DNA of 64,000 nucleotides from Psychrobacter immobilis (GCF_904846065.1 NZ_CAJGZV010000001.1:1612001-1676000); one strand, 5' to 3'; positions 26,717 to 36,395 are shown, counted from the stretch's first letter. Program-made: numbers and translations. The notes: generated from the sequence alone by a model not told the origin.

Positions 26717-28501
26717 TTAGCTAGCAGGTACATCAAAGTAGCTAAGATCAAAGTTCATCATTGGATCACTACCAGCTTGAACCATTTGTGCATGAGCATC
26801 AATGCGTGGCAAAATACGCCCGACGAAATAATCGGCAAGCTTGGCTTTATTGGTATAAAACTCACCTTCTTTACCGTTAGCGGCTTCTACCATCAACGCA
26901 AACATGTACGAATAAGCGAGGTAACCAAAGGCATGCATGTAGTCAACGGCACAGCCATTGACTTCGTTTTTACGCTCGCCAATGTTGCTAAGCACAGTGT
27001 TAGTCAATGCTTCAATCGTGTCAGCAGCATCTAGCGTTGCTTGCTTGATACCATGATCTGCTTGCATGTTATTGACAAAATCACGAATTTCACCTAAGAA
27101 ATGAGTGACGTATTTGCCGTTATTTTTCGCCACTTTACGACCTAGTAGGTCAAGCGCTTGAATACCATTGGTGCCTTCATAAATCTGGGCAATACGGGTA
27201 TCACGAACGATTTGCTCCATACCCCATTCGCGGATATAGCCGTGACCACCAAATACTTGCTGGCAATCAATGGTGGCTTCTAACGCTTTGTCAGTCAAGA
27301 ACGCTTTAGCAACAGGCGTCAATAGGGCAACACGCGCGGCAGCAGCTTGAGCGGCCTCTGGATCGGTACTAAACTTCTCCTGATCAAGATTTTTGGCAAC
27401 GTACATCGCAAAGCAACGTGACGCTTCAGTATTGGCTTTGGCATTTAATAGCATACGGCGTACATCGGCATGATGAATGATGGCATCTGCTGGTTTTTCT
27501 GGGCTTTGCAGTTGGGTATCGCTACGACCTTGACCACGATCATTGGCGTATAGCGCTGCGTTTTGGTAAGCAAGCTCAGAACCACCAAGGCCTTGCAGAC
27601 CCATGGTGACACGCTCATAGTTCATCATAATAAACATTGATGACAGACCCGTATTTTCGGCACCAACCATCCAGCCTTTAGCGCTGTCAAAGTTCATGAC
27701 ACATGTGGCTGAGGCTTTGATACCCATTTTGTGCTCAATAGAGCCTACTGCTAAAGTGTTACGCTCGCCTAAGCTGCCATCTGCATTGACCAAAAATTTT
27801 GGTACGACAAATAGCGAGATCCCTTTTGAGCCTTCTGGCGCGTTGGGGGTTTTTGCCAATACCAAATGAATGATATTGTCAGTCAGGTCATGCTCACCGC
27901 CAGTAATAAAGATTTTGGTACCAGAGATATCATAGCTACCGTCATCATTAGGGATAGCTTTTGTTTTGATGATACCTAAGTCAGTACCAGCATGTGGCTC
28001 TGTCAAGCACATGGTGCCCGCCCACTCGCCGTTGTACATTTTTTCTAGGTAGGTTTGCTTTTGTTCTTCAGAAGCCGCTGCGTTTAGGCACAGTGTTGCG
28101 CCAACGGTTAGGTTAGGGTAGAGGGCAAATGATTGGTTAGCAGTGAATACCATCTCTTCAGTCAGCATGGTCACCATTTTTGGGAAACCTTGACCACCGT
28201 ATTCAGAATTACCACTTAAGCCGACCCAGCCAGATTCAGCATACTGCTTATAAGCTTCTTTAAAGCCAGTTGGAGTCGTAACGACGCCATCACCTTGGAA
28301 GGTTGCGCCTTCTTCATCACCGCTACGGTTGATAGGTAACAAAACGTTTTTTGTCAGTTTTGCCATTTCTTCCAAAATCATATCGACCGTTTCCATATCG
28401 ACATGAGCTAAGTTTTCGTTGTTTTGCCAAAATTTAGGCGCGTTAAATACATCATTTAAGATAAAGCGCATGTCATTGAGAGGGGCATTATAAACAGCCA
28501 T
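26717..28501 (-). CDS. Acyl-CoA dehydrogenase, about 600-residue type
   Basis: An FAD enzyme for the first step of fatty-acid beta-oxidation, about 594 residues. It contains the acyl-CoA dehydrogenase core: MCLTEPHAGTDLG, KIFITGGEHDL, GIKASATCVMNFD, the FGGHGYIREWGMEQIVRDTRI segment holding the catalytic Glu region, and YEGTNGIQALDLLGRK. A C-terminal helical extension of about 140 residues is present, as in long bacterial AcdA/FadE-like enzymes. Start 28501 has AAGGA at good spacing; the ATG two codons earlier does not. Substrate chain length is not readable. A close paralogue lies immediately upstream on the same strand. Confidence 0.93.
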   Translation of the reverse strand: MAVYNAPLNDMRFILNDVFNAPKFWQNNENLAHVDMETVDMILEEMAKLTKNVLLPINRSGDEEGATFQGDGVVTTPTGFKEAYKQYAESGWVGLSGNSEYGGQGFPKMVTMLTEEMVFTANQSFALYPNLTVGATLCLNAAASEEQKQTYLEKMYNGEWAGTMCLTEPHAGTDLGIIKTKAIPNDDGSYDISGTKIFITGGEHDLTDNIIHLVLAKTPNAPEGSKGISLFVVPKFLVNADGSLGERNTLAVGSIEHKMGIKASATCVMNFDSAKGWMVGAENTGLSSMFIMMNYERVTMGLQGLGGSELAYQNAALYANDRGQGRSDTQLQSPEKPADAIIHHADVRRMLLNAKANTEASRCFAMYVAKNLDQEKFSTDPEAAQAAAARVALLTPVAKAFLTDKALEATIDCQQVFGGHGYIREWGMEQIVRDTRIAQIYEGTNGIQALDLLGRKVAKNNGKYVTHFLGEIRDFVNNMQADHGIKQATLDAADTIEALTNTVLSNIGERKNEVNGCAVDYMHAFGYLAYSYMFALMVEAANGKEGEFYTNKAKLADYFVGRILPRIDAHAQMVQAGSDPMMNFDLSYFDVPAS

Positions 28502-28740
28502 AAACATTCCTTTGGTTCAAATAAATAAAAGTAAAGTTGTTAAAGATATCAATTGTTCTTTTGGTCTAACCTTAGCGGTTAATAATCAAAGTTTAGCAAA
28601 TAAGCTTGCGCACGGGTGTGTTTCTTCGTGAATTGTGCGTACACCAAAAGTATTGATAAAAGATAGCCTTTATAAAAATAAGAATAGATTTCTTGAAAGT
28701 GTTGACTCTACTCGTTATTAATTTTAATAGCGCTAAGAAA

Positions 28741-28770
28741 ATCGGCAACACACCTGAGTATGTTGCCGAT
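28741..28770 (-). terminator. Hairpin after acyl-CoA dehydrogenase gene 2
   Basis: ATCGGCAACA pairs perfectly with TGTTGCCGAT across a 10-base loop. The T-run on the minus strand is short (TTTCTT), so terminator strength is uncertain. Together with the gap 28502-28803 (about 300 bp) it separates the two paralogues; nothing else is seen there. Confidence 0.6.
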
Positions 28771-28803
28771 AAAAATACAGTATTAGCAGTATTTAACGTC
28801 TAA

Positions 28804-30597
28804 TTAAAAAGCGAACTGATCAACGTCCATGCTCATGTATGGTTCAACACCAGTGCTGATACGCTGTACGTGAGTGGTGGTACGTGGCAATAGCTTAGCA
28901 AAGTAGAACTGCGCGGTTTTTACTTTCGCGTCGTAGAAGGCTTGTTCGCTAGTACCGTTAGCAAGTTCAGTTTGTGCTACTAATGCCATGCGTGCCCATA
29001 AGTAGGCTAGTGTTACATAACCGCTGAAATACATGTAATCAACCGCAGCGCCGCCAACCGCATCTGGGTTTTCAGTGGCTTGCATGCCGATGCGTGCAGT
29101 CAAATCACCCCATTCTTTTAGATGTTTGGCAAGTGGGCGAATAAATTGACCCATCTCGTCATTTTCTTTGTTTTCTTCACAGAATGTCTGGATGATTTTT
29201 ACAAAGTTTGCAAGCAGTTTGCCTTGTGAGCCCAATACTTTACGACCTAGTAGATCGAGTGCTTGGATTTCAGTGGTACCTTCGTATAAGCAAGCAATGC
29301 GCGTATCACGCACGTTTTGCTCCATGCCCCATTCGCTGATAAAGCCATGACCACCATAAACCTGTACGCCATGGTTAGCCGCTTCTAGACCAGTTTCAGT
29401 CAAGAACGCTTTAGCGATCGGTGTCAATAGTGACAACATTTGATCAGCAAATTTAAGCGCATCGCCTTCGCCTTTTGCAACAGTATCGGCAAAATGTGAG
29501 AGGTAATAAACCAAAGCACGACCACCTTCAGCAAAGGCTTTTTCAGTCAACAGCATGTTACGAACCGCTGGATGTACAATGATAGGGTCAGCGACTTTTT
29601 CAGGCGCTTTAACACCAGATAATGAACGCATTGCTAGACGATCTTTGGCATAAGTCAATGAGCCTTGGAACGCATATTCTGCTGCTGTTAAACCTTGCAC
29701 TGCGGTACCAATACGCGCCACGTTCATAAAGGTAAACATGCACTGTAGACCACGGTTTTCTGGGCCAATTAGATAACCTGTTGCGCCATCAAAGTTCATC
29801 ACGCAAGTGGCTGAGGCTTTGATACCCATTTTGTGCTCGATAGAGCCACAAACGACGTTGTTGTTTTCACCTAGGCTACCATCTTCGTTGACCGTTACTT
29901 TAGGAACGATAAACAGTGAGATGCCTTTTGTACCAGCAGGCGCGCCTGGTAGACGAGCCAATACAATGTGAATGATGTTGTCCGTTAAGTCATGCTCACC
30001 AGCTGAAATGAAGATTTTTTGACCAGTGATGCTATAGCTACCATCTTCTTTAGGCTCGGCTTTGGTGCGGATAATACCCAGATCAGAACCTGCATGTGCT
30101 TCAGTCAAGCACATGGTGCCTGACCATTCGCCGCTGACCATTTTTTCTAGGTAGGTTTGTTTTTGCTCGTCCGTACCGTGATGCTCGATGGTTTGAATGG
30201 CACCATGCGATAAACCAGGGTACATAGAGAATGACCAGTTAGCCGTACCAACCATTTCATTAATGACGGTCGATAATGAGAACGGCATATTTTGACCGCC
30301 AAAATCTTCTTCAGCAGACAAGGCTGGGAAACCAAGCTCACAATACGCTTTGTATGCTTCTTTAAAGCCTTTTGGCGTGGTGACTTGACCATTGTTAAAC
30401 TGGCAGCCTTCAGCGTCACCACTTTGATTCAATGGTGATAGCTCATTTTCAGCAAAGCTTGCCGCCATTTCAAACAGGCTGTCCATTAGCTCGCGATCCG
30501 CTTCTTGGAATGCTGGCAGGGTTTTATAATGGCTTTCGCTGTCGAGTAACTCATGCATCACGAATTGAATGTCACGTAAGGGCGCTTTGTATTGCAT
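28804..30597 (-). CDS. Acyl-CoA dehydrogenase, about 600-residue type (paralogue 2)
   Basis: A 597-residue paralogue of the downstream gene, with matching blocks MCLTEAHAGSDLG, QKIFISAGEHDL, GIKASATCVMNFDG, YGGHGFISEWGMEQNVRDTRI and YEGTTEIQALDLLGRK, and the same C-terminal extension. The start at 30597 follows AGGA; a longer frame from 30627 lacks a site. The two genes probably arose by tandem duplication and diverged, perhaps for different acyl-chain lengths (inference). Each has its own downstream hairpin, so separate regulation is likely. A 19-bp inverted repeat lies about 60 bp upstream of the start. Confidence 0.93.
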   Translation of the reverse strand: MQYKAPLRDIQFVMHELLDSESHYKTLPAFQEADRELMDSLFEMAASFAENELSPLNQSGDAEGCQFNNGQVTTPKGFKEAYKAYCELGFPALSAEEDFGGQNMPFSLSTVINEMVGTANWSFSMYPGLSHGAIQTIEHHGTDEQKQTYLEKMVSGEWSGTMCLTEAHAGSDLGIIRTKAEPKEDGSYSITGQKIFISAGEHDLTDNIIHIVLARLPGAPAGTKGISLFIVPKVTVNEDGSLGENNNVVCGSIEHKMGIKASATCVMNFDGATGYLIGPENRGLQCMFTFMNVARIGTAVQGLTAAEYAFQGSLTYAKDRLAMRSLSGVKAPEKVADPIIVHPAVRNMLLTEKAFAEGGRALVYYLSHFADTVAKGEGDALKFADQMLSLLTPIAKAFLTETGLEAANHGVQVYGGHGFISEWGMEQNVRDTRIACLYEGTTEIQALDLLGRKVLGSQGKLLANFVKIIQTFCEENKENDEMGQFIRPLAKHLKEWGDLTARIGMQATENPDAVGGAAVDYMYFSGYVTLAYLWARMALVAQTELANGTSEQAFYDAKVKTAQFYFAKLLPRTTTHVQRISTGVEPYMSMDVDQFAF

Positions 30598-30652
30598 AAC
30601 TTCCTGTCCTTTTGAGAATATAACCAATCATCATCAAGGGTAGGCACATGAC

Positions 30653-30671
30653 TGCACTGTTATTTAGTGCA
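30653..30671. promoter_or_regulatory. Inverted repeat TGCACT-N7-AGTGCA upstream of acyl-CoA dehydrogenase gene 2
   Basis: The six-base arms are perfect, and partly matching outer bases (GAC / GTC with an offset) extend them. Location just upstream of the gene suggests an operator, for example of a TetR-type fatty-acid repressor; no regulator gene is nearby. The gap 30598-30990 holds nothing else that I can name. Confidence 0.35.
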
Positions 30672-30990
30672 CAAGTCCAGCCCATATTAATCTAACGAGC
30701 CCAAATAAATGCTAGGCAATAATGCAGATTGACGATGTTGTCGGCTATATAAAATAGTATTGAAAAGAATGGCGATGGTCAGAGTAAGCTTGAAATTTAA
30801 TAAGCTCTAACAAATTCACTATAAAAGATAGGCTTTCAGAGGGGATTATACAAGTTTGGTGACAGCACTGATAAGTCATGAACCTATCTTGCATCGGTTA
30901 TACAATCGACGTTAGGCGTTAAGAGGAAACGCGAATAAGCATATGAAAATACTAATGATACTGGATAAATAAACATTCGTTAAATGGGGT

Positions 30991-32712
30991 TTATTTGGCG
31001 GCGTACTGCTGAATCAACATCTCAGTCGCAGCCTCTGCTGGCACTGGTTTGCCAAACCAATAGCCTTGACCTTGTTGACAGCCCATTTTTAGCAACACAT
31101 CGCGCTGTTGTTCGGTTTCGATACCTTCGGCGACTACCTGCATATCAAGTGCCATTGCCAAGTCTAAAATAGCTTTTACAATGGCATGTTGGGTACGATC
31201 GGTGTCGATGTTGGATATAAAACTTTTGTCAATTTTAATAAAATCAAACGGATATTCTTGTAAGTAACTCAAAGAAGCATAACCGGTGCCAAAGTCATCC
31301 AACGCCAGACAAATTCCCAGCTCTTTGAGCAGAGTAAGCTGTTTTTTGACATTTGCATGACGCTGAATTAACGATGATTCAGTGACTTCAATATGTAGCT
31401 GATGCGCAGAAATACGGTGTTGCACCAGTAAACTGCTCACCATCTCAGAAAACTCAGGGTGGCTAAATTCGGCGGCATCTGCATTGATACAGATATGTTG
31501 ACAAAACCCTTGCTGTTGCCAAGTCGATAATTGCTTAGCAATTTGAACCGCCATGTGCGAGAACAGCTCAAACGACAGTTTATGAGTGATAATGGCATTG
31601 ATAAAATGTATCGGCTTTAGCAGTCCGCGAGTCGGGTGTTGCCAACGTACCAGCGCTTCAAAACCAATAATGATGCCAGTAGCCAGCTCAAACTTTGGTT
31701 GATAATAAGGAACAAACTGATTTTCAGTGGTAGCGGCTCTAAGTTCCGCCTCTAACTGCAAGCTACCCGCAGTGGCTTCGTCAATGGCCGTATCATACCA
31801 GCAAATGTCATCACCGCCTTGCTGCTTGACATAATGCAGTGCTTTTTCAGCTTTGGTCAATAATCCTGTCACTTCGTCGTCGTTAGTGGGAAAGTAACTG
31901 ACCCCGACGGAAATATGACAATAAATCTTGGCGTCTGTTGCAGTGTTTTCATCTAAGGAGAAGGGGCGTTCACACATTTGCATCAAGCTATCTAGCTGAT
32001 GACGTACCATATTAGCGTCATTAAATTCGAATAATAACGCAAAATCATCGCCGCCAAAATGGGAAAAACAATTTAAATTATCGAGCTTGAGGTTCTTCAG
32101 GCGTGTGACAAAGTTTTTTACCAAAGTGTTGATGCCGTCAGGGCCAAGCAAGCTTGCTAGATTGCGATAACGGTCAATATTAAAGCGCACAATCACGACT
32201 TCTTGATAGCTGTCCAATAATAGGTCGCTTGTCTGACTCAAGAAAACCTTACGGTTTGGTAACCCAGTCAATTGATCATAATTGAGCAAATGCGCCACTT
32301 GCTTTTGATCTTTGACGACCGCGGACATATCACGCACCATACCGATATAGTAAGTTCTATGATTGACACAGATTTTGCGATAAGTCATGTGACAGTCAAG
32401 TATTTGTCCATAACGGTTCAGCATCGAAAAGTCGTTTTCATAAAAACCATTGCAGTCTAGATGGTCAGTGATATCTGCTAAGACAGCCCTTTCTTCATCT
32501 GATAAAAATTCTGCTGCATAAACACCAAGTGGTCTGCCAAGCAAAAATGACTCACTGTAGCCAATGATAATCTCATAACTGGCATTGACCGATAGATAGC
32601 GTAAATTGGCATCTAAGATGAATATGGCATCATCAAGCTGCTCGCATAACTCGGCCAGCAGTTGCTGCTTGTCTGCGATGGAAATAGGGGCGAAAGCCGT
32701 CATAGTTGGACT
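30991..32712 (-). CDS. PAS-GGDEF-EAL cyclic-di-GMP signalling protein
   Basis: About 573 residues, no membrane segment: PAS (about 20-130), GGDEF (about 145-300) and EAL (about 320-570). The GGDEF signature is altered to GGDDF, so cyclase activity is doubtful. EAL residues look complete: FEALVRW, the conserved Asn in CINADAA, IEVTES, ALDDFGTGYASLSYL (loop 6), IKIDKSFI and VVAEGIET. The protein is therefore more likely a phosphodiesterase tuned by its PAS and degenerate GGDEF domains, acting in the cytosol. The start is uncertain: ATG 32712 is used, with no clear ribosome site; TTG 32736 would add eight residues. It lies 45 bp after rsmE on the same strand. Confidence 0.9.
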   Translation of the reverse strand, partial: SPTMTAFAPISIADKQQLLAELCEQLDDAIFILDANLRYLSVNASYEIIIGYSESFLLGRPLGVYAAEFLSDEERAVLADITDHLDCNGFYENDFSMLNRYGQILDCHMTYRKICVNHRTYYIGMVRDMSAVVKDQKQVAHLLNYDQLTGLPNRKVFLSQTSDLLLDSYQEVVIVRFNIDRYRNLASLLGPDGINTLVKNFVTRLKNLKLDNLNCFSHFGGDDFALLFEFNDANMVRHQLDSLMQMCERPFSLDENTATDAKIYCHISVGVSYFPTNDDEVTGLLTKAEKALHYVKQQGGDDICWYDTAIDEATAGSLQLEAELRAATTENQFVPYYQPKFELATGIIIGFEALVRWQHPTRGLLKPIHFINAIITHKLSFELFSHMAVQIAKQLSTWQQQGFCQHICINADAAEFSHPEFSEMVSSLLVQHRISAHQLHIEVTESSLIQRHANVKKQLTLLKELGICLALDDFGTGYASLSYLQEYPFDFIKIDKSFISNIDTDRTQHAIVKAILDLAMALDMQVVAEGIETEQQRDVLLKMGCQQGQGYWFGKPVPAEAATEMLIQQYAAK

Positions 32713-32757
32713 CATCACGTCGAAATGGAACAGCAATTAGGATTACGCATATGGTAT

Positions 32758-33651
32758 TTACTCATAATAGCTCAAAGCATGCAGAGTCGCCAACGCCACC
32801 ACGGGTGCGGTCTCGGTGCGTAAGACTCTTGAGCCAATTTGCCAAGGTTCAAAACCAGCCTTCGCTGCTTGCTGGCATTCATCAACGCTCAGACCACCTT
32901 CAGGGCCTATTAGCAGCTCAATATAAGGAGACTGTTGCGTTAAGACTGTTGGTAGCGACCTAGGCATTGCTGGCTGTCCTGCCGCTGGTACGCTCAGTTG
33001 CAGACGCAAATCTGCTGGTTGTTGTAATATTTGATAATAAGGGTCTTGGCTAAGGGTTGTGACAATAGTGCTGGTAGTAGGAGGGCAAACGTCCATTTGC
33101 GCATCGGCAGAGTGAGTCACTAACTTTTGTAACCAGTCATTTATGGACACAGGCGCAATAATAAGCGGTGGACGGTTAAGACCGCATTGTTCACACGCGG
33201 CAATGGCAACTTGCTGCCAATGTATCAGTTTTTTTTCTACTTGGGCAGGCTTTAGATTGACCTCGCCATGATGGCTACTTAGCAATTGAATGGCAGTGAC
33301 ACCAAGCTCGGTGGATTTTTGAATCGCATAGTCCATGCGTTCACCGCGGCTCATCACTAGACCGATTTTAGTGAAGACAGCGGCACTTCGGTCAGTATCT
33401 ACATGTGCTAATAATGTCACAGTGGCGTGTTTTTTGCTGATGGTATCGAGCTGCACCTGATACTCGCCGCCAAAGCCATCGAATAATATGCCTTGATCGC
33501 CAATATTGGCACGCAATACACGGCACCAATGATGAACGATACTCTCTGTTAATTCGGCACTATCCCCAATAGCCAAGGTGCTAAGTTGAGGATGGAGTGA
33601 GCTTCTTTCATCACTGATATCATTGCTGGTGTCATAAAAAAAACGTCGCAC
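32758..33651 (-). CDS. rsmE: 16S rRNA (uracil1498-N3)-methyltransferase
   Basis: A SPOUT-class methyltransferase for U1498 in helix 44. The family N-terminus MRRFF, SRGERMDYAIQKSTELGV, the SAM-knot region LIGPEGGLSVDE and IGSRVLRTETAPVVAL are present. The protein is 297 residues against about 243 in E. coli; the excess is a Thr/Pro/Gln-rich insertion at about residues 170-230, between the SPOUT strands. Initiation is at GTG (33651), supported by the canonical MRRFF start. Confidence 0.92.
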   Translation of the reverse strand: MRRFFYDTSNDISDERSSLHPQLSTLAIGDSAELTESIVHHWCRVLRANIGDQGILFDGFGGEYQVQLDTISKKHATVTLLAHVDTDRSAAVFTKIGLVMSRGERMDYAIQKSTELGVTAIQLLSSHHGEVNLKPAQVEKKLIHWQQVAIAACEQCGLNRPPLIIAPVSINDWLQKLVTHSADAQMDVCPPTTSTIVTTLSQDPYYQILQQPADLRLQLSVPAAGQPAMPRSLPTVLTQQSPYIELLIGPEGGLSVDECQQAAKAGFEPWQIGSRVLRTETAPVVALATLHALSYYE

Positions 33652-33767
33652 AGTTGCTTAGTCCTATTGTTTGAATAATATATTTCAAATATCTTAGCAG
33701 AATATCGTTTGAGAGGGTAAAGGGATTATCTTTAGTAGAATTTGCATTAGTGCAATTCTTATACCAA

Positions 33768-33799
33768 AAAGACTGGCGCTCCTAGGAACGCCAGTCTTT
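33768..33799 (-). terminator. Terminator after metF
   Basis: AAAGACTGGCG pairs perfectly with CGCCAGTCTTT around a 10-base loop. The T-rich tail on the minus strand ends the ahcY-metF unit before rsmE. Confidence 0.88.
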
Positions 33800-33830
33800 A
33801 AAAAATACATTTAATAAATACGATGAGCAA

Positions 33831-34676
33831 TTAAGCTAAGCCGAGTGCTTCAACCAAGCGCTTGTTTGGCTCGACCTTATTCATGCTATAAAAATGCATG
33901 GCAGGTACGTCCTCAGCAATTAAGCGCTCACATAAACGATAGACGACATCAAAACCAAATTCACGAATGGCTTTGCGGTCATCGCCAAAGTCAGACAATT
34001 GCTTACGTACATAACGCGGAATATCAGCGCCACAGCTATCGGCAAAGCGTACCAAATTACTTGAGTTAGTAATTGGCATGATACCAGCGATTAAAGGCTG
34101 AGCAACCGTATCGATACCACGCTTCTCTAAGGTATCACGCAAATATAAGTAACTATCAGCGTTATAGAAAAACTGAGTAATCGATGCATTAGCACCCGCT
34201 TGGTATTTATTGACCAAGTTGTCAACATCAAACGCAAAGCTACGCGCTTGTGGATGCATTTCAGGATACGCTGCGACCTCGATATGGAAATGATCGCCTG
34301 AATATTCACGGATAAACTTCACCAAGTCTAACGCAAACGGCAGCTCGCCCATACCGACTTGACCTGATGGTAAATCACCACGCAGAGCGACTAAGCGCTT
34401 GATGCCCAAACCTTTATACAGATCGAGCAATTCAGCGATTTCCGCCTTATCATCACCGATACAAGATATATGCGGCGCAATGTCAGTCTCACCGCGTGCG
34501 CATAGTGCTTGGACGATATCTAAAGTGCGATTTCGGGTTGAACCACCAGCACCGTAGGTCACTGAAAAATACGCAGGTGATAGCTTATTCAGCTCATCAT
34601 AAGTACTGAGTAGTTTTTCATGACCTAGCTCGGTTTTGGCAGGGAAAAACTCAAAGGAGAAAGCAGGCTTAGTCAC
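33831..34676 (-). CDS. metF: 5,10-methylenetetrahydrofolate reductase
   Basis: An FAD enzyme making 5-methyl-THF for methionine synthesis. The 281-residue product has FSFEFFPAKT near its start with the catalytic Glu, SVTYGAGGSTR, LVALRGDLP, EVAAYPEMHP and TQFFYNADSY. I place the start at GTG 34676 because AAAGGAG lies seven bases upstream and the mature family start is right there; a longer frame from 34736 would run into ahcY. It begins 13 bp after the ahcY stop, so the two are one operon under the SAH riboswitch. Confidence 0.94.
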   Translation of the reverse strand: MTKPAFSFEFFPAKTELGHEKLLSTYDELNKLSPAYFSVTYGAGGSTRNRTLDIVQALCARGETDIAPHISCIGDDKAEIAELLDLYKGLGIKRLVALRGDLPSGQVGMGELPFALDLVKFIREYSGDHFHIEVAAYPEMHPQARSFAFDVDNLVNKYQAGANASITQFFYNADSYLYLRDTLEKRGIDTVAQPLIAGIMPITNSSNLVRFADSCGADIPRYVRKQLSDFGDDRKAIREFGFDVVYRLCERLIAEDVPAMHFYSMNKVEPNKRLVEALGLA

Positions 34677-34689
34677 AGTCTGGCTCCTT

Positions 34690-36114
34690 TTAGTATTTGT
34701 AAGCGTCAGGCTTAAATGGACCTTCGACAGGCACACCCAAATACTCTGCTTGTTTTTCAGTTAGCTTCGTTAGCGTACCGTTAAAGCCAGCAACCATCGC
34801 AGCGGCCACTTCTTCGTCTAATTTCTTAGGCAATACTTTGACGTATAAGCTGTCAGTACGTGCGTCGGCTGGCAAGTTAGCGAATTTTTCTTCGAACAGG
34901 TACATTTGAGCCAATACTTGGTTAGCAAATGAGCCGTCCATCACGCGTGATGGGTGACCAGTCGCATTACCCAAGTTTACCAAACGACCTTCAGCAAGCA
35001 AAATTAAGTAATCATTTTCATCATCTGAGCGGAAGATTTGATGGACTTGTGGCTTAATCTCAACCCAGCGCCAGTTATCACGCATAAACTGAGTGTCGAT
35101 TTCGGTATCAAAGTGACCGATGTTACAAACAACCGCACCAGGTTTCAGGGCTGCTAGCATATGACGATCACAAACATGGTAGTTACCAGTGGTGGTAACG
35201 ATCATGTCAGTGTCTTCAAGCAGACGAGTGTTGATGTTGTCTGCGCCGCCCGTATTATCGCCATTGATGTACGGTGACAATACTTCAAAGCCGTCCATAC
35301 ATGCCTGCATGGCACAGATAGGGTCAACTTCTGAGACACGGACAATCATGCCTTCTTGACGTAAGCTTTGCGTAGAGCCTTTACCTACATCGCCATAACC
35401 GATAACTAAGGCACGACGACCAGCAAGGAACATATCGGTAGCACGTTTGATGGCGTCATTTAAGCTATGACGGCAGCCGTATTTATTGTCGTTTTTAGAT
35501 TTGGTAACCGCATCGTTGACGTTGATCGCTGGTACTTTTAGGGTGCCTTTATTGAGCATTTCAACTAAACGATGGACGCCAGTAGTAGTCTCTTCTGAGA
35601 TACCATGGATGCTATCAAGCAGCTCTGCATAATCATTATGAATTAATGCAGTTAAATCACCGCCGTCATCCAAGATTAAGTTAGCATCCCAAAGCTGACC
35701 TGACGCTTCACCGCCAACGTGAATTTGTTGACGCAAGCACCACTCGTACTCTTCTTCTGTTTCACCTTTCCAAGCATAAACAGAGATACCAGCAGCAGCA
35801 ATCGCAGCAGCAGCGTGGTCTTGAGTTGAGAAGATATTACATGAGGTCCAACGTACTTCAGCACCTAGCGCGACGAGTGTCTCGATAAGAACGGCAGTCT
35901 GGATGGTCATGTGGATACAGCCAGCGATTTTTGCGCCTTTAAGCGGCTGATCGGCTTCGTAGCGACGACGCAAACCCATTAGGGCAGGCATTTCAGCTTC
36001 GGCAAGGGTGATTTCACGGCGACCGTAGTCAGCAAGGCTGATGTCGGCGACTTTATAGTCAGTAAAAGAGGGATCGATCGTATGGGCAGATGGGGTGTTA
36101 GACACTGCGTCCAT
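34690..36114 (-). CDS. ahcY: Adenosylhomocysteinase (SAH hydrolase)
   Basis: Splits S-adenosylhomocysteine into homocysteine and adenosine with bound NAD, relieving product inhibition of methyltransferases. The 474-residue protein has [20 protein letters not shown], the NAD site [20 protein letters not shown] and the C-terminal KPDAYKY ending with the conserved Lys and Tyr. AGGAG lies seven bases before the ATG. Homocysteine made here is remethylated using methyl-THF from MetF, encoded next in the operon. An SAH riboswitch is present upstream. Confidence 0.97.
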   Translation of the reverse strand: MDAVSNTPSAHTIDPSFTDYKVADISLADYGRREITLAEAEMPALMGLRRRYEADQPLKGAKIAGCIHMTIQTAVLIETLVALGAEVRWTSCNIFSTQDHAAAAIAAAGISVYAWKGETEEEYEWCLRQQIHVGGEASGQLWDANLILDDGGDLTALIHNDYAELLDSIHGISEETTTGVHRLVEMLNKGTLKVPAINVNDAVTKSKNDNKYGCRHSLNDAIKRATDMFLAGRRALVIGYGDVGKGSTQSLRQEGMIVRVSEVDPICAMQACMDGFEVLSPYINGDNTGGADNINTRLLEDTDMIVTTTGNYHVCDRHMLAALKPGAVVCNIGHFDTEIDTQFMRDNWRWVEIKPQVHQIFRSDDENDYLILLAEGRLVNLGNATGHPSRVMDGSFANQVLAQMYLFEEKFANLPADARTDSLYVKVLPKKLDEEVAAAMVAGFNGTLTKLTEKQAEYLGVPVEGPFKPDAYKY

Positions 36115-36189
36115 AATATGCTCCTATCAGTGGTTAAGGTATGATAAAAAGAATAAAAACGCAGGTGTCGTTATTTGCGCTGTCAACAA

Positions 36190-36300
36190 CCAATGAGATG
36201 ATTGTTTAACAGTTACCGAGCCTAACATGATGACTGATTAGCAGGGCTTTAAAGCCTAAATGCACTATCAGATATTATGGCGCAACACCTCTCGGAGGTC
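36190..36300 (-). ncRNA. S-adenosylhomocysteine (SAH) riboswitch aptamer in the ahcY leader
   Basis: Read on the minus strand, P1 is CCGAG (36291-36295) with CTCGG (36216-36220). The bases after P1 follow the SAH aptamer pattern CCGAG-N6-UGC, and the 3' side reads TTAGGCTCGG. A long P2 hairpin between them pairs CAT/ATG, CTGAT/ATCAG and ends in a self-complementary GGCTTTAAAGCC. GAGGTG overlapping P1 pairs with CATCTC (36195-36200, one G-U), matching the P4 pseudoknot. The aptamer starts within a few bases of the predicted transcription start. This class is known to turn ahcY on when SAH accumulates. An expression platform (CGCA/TGCG then T5) is only weakly visible. Confidence 0.82.
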
Positions 36301-36303
36301 GTT

Positions 36304-36332
36304 ATTGTAATTGATGAGTCATGAATTGTCAC
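36304..36332 (-). promoter_or_regulatory. Sigma-70-type promoter of ahcY-metF
   Basis: On the minus strand GTGACA (36327-36332), a 17-bp spacer and TACAAT (36304-36309) match the consensus at five of six positions each. Predicted start is about 36298, at the 5' end of the riboswitch. Confidence 0.75.
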
Positions 36333-36395
36333 CTGTTGGATAACATAAATAGCTGACGGTATAGACACTAAGAAGGCGAGCAGTAATATGTAGCA

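Noticed and set aside
30653..30671. NtrC site reading of TGCACT-N7-AGTGCA
   Set aside because: Total span is 19 bp rather than 17, and no sigma-54 element follows; kept only as an unassigned palindrome.
36181..36186. Perfect TTGACA on the minus strand downstream of the SAH aptamer
   Set aside because: No -10 at a usable distance; the GTGACA/TACAAT pair upstream fits the riboswitch start.
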